The notes beneath the pieces were generated by a model. The model did no database searches. It was not told the origin of the DNA and was given only the letters and a program-made list of their open reading frames with translations. Of a DNA stretch of 64,000 bases, positions 63,564 to 64,000 are shown one piece after another (position 1 is the first letter of the stretch; every line of letters begins with the position of its first letter). Both the position numbers and the translations under genes were made by a program. Source of the DNA: Portulaca oleracea (lineage: Eukaryota > Streptophyta > Magnoliopsida > Caryophyllales > Portulacaceae); the NCBI GenBank assembly GCA_029582165.1, contig CM055871.1, positions 55,024,112 through 55,088,111 on the forward strand, read 5' to 3'.

Positions 63564-64000
63564 GTAACTTCTCCTGCTTGTCAATTTTTAGAATTTGTGA
63601 AAAATTCGTCGATTTTGGCCCTCAATTTGATGTGCCTTTGCCAATTTGTAGAATGTTTTCGAATTTCGTTGAAATTGGTTCTCAGTTTGTTGTGGGCTTC
63701 GCTAATTCAGCGTAATAGTATTCCCCTGCTCATAGTTGTCGAGCAAGTTCTGGACTTTTTTGTTGAAATTGGTTATCGGCTTGACGTGGGTTAAGCTAGC
63801 TAATTCATTGTGATTTGCTTGCTTGGGACCAAATTTGAATGATTAGACTACCTGGGTGTTGGGGTAATTGGGTTAGGGATGGAATGAAATTAAGAAGCGT
63901 GAAACTTGGAGTATGTGATACAGAAAAATGTTTAAGCTTTAGTAGTGAATTAGTGAATTTGTGATGTTTGTTTTGAGTTCACAATCACTGAGATTGGACC

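Larger units (their letters stand above)
59604..64000. repeat. Segmental duplication copy B, second part
   Basis: Collinear with 697-4480 of copy A, with E6 (61425-62163) as an extra insertion and small indels near 59870 and 63000-63130. It continues past the right edge. Confidence 0.92.

Overview
The window is nuclear DNA of a flowering plant, most likely a eudicot. Genes are split by GT-AG introns, the intergenic DNA is very AT-rich with many (AAT)n, (AT)n and (CT)n microsatellites, and the recognisable proteins are plant forms: PRMT7, a TRE1-type trehalase, ABCF3, an LRR-extensin-like protein, and Ty1/copia and Ty3/gypsy remnants. I cannot name the species.

Layout. 1-4480 is copy A of a segmental duplication: the end of a small unknown two-exon gene, a retroelement-derived block, and a PRMT7 gene that decays into a pseudogene (to 5298). 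5864-6262 is an LRR-extensin-like fragment (minus strand). 7096-9755 is a ten-exon trehalase gene with two frameshifts. 11277-12723 is a 5'-truncated ABCF3 pseudogene, followed by a collapsed Ty3/gypsy fragment (13740-14513). 14514-44220 is a tandem family of small secreted cysteine-rich peptide genes. Three look intact (17300-17714, 24384-25160, 34298-34712), one has a frameshift in the signal peptide (42896-43309), and one is exon 1 only (16064-16139). A sixth unit (50350-52216) keeps only the upstream DNA. 44221-49080 is repeat-rich and holds a long-TIR transposon with a solo LTR and a hAT-type element nested inside it. 49085-64000 is copy B of the segmental duplication, split by nested LTR-type elements, ending in a second PRMT7 exon 1 at the right edge.

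The peptide genes are the most interesting content. Each has a 25-codon signal-peptide exon, one phase-1 intron of about 130 bp, and a second exon encoding a nearly invariant 24-residue pre-domain and a divergent eight-cysteine domain with a C-x-C-C core. This resembles the EMBRYO SURROUNDING FACTOR 1 / PCP-B / MEG group of reproductive signalling peptides. Each unit carries its own array of a roughly 160-bp repeat (2-5 copies), then a conserved promoter with a TATA box about 70 bp before the ATG. Unequal exchange and transposons have reshaped every unit.

The dominant mobile DNA is a family of non-coding elements of 0.7-3.6 kb with TGTAAC..GTTACA-type ends and 5-bp target duplications, best read as solo LTRs. 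Several insertions are absent from the matching duplicate, so relative ages can be read inside the window.
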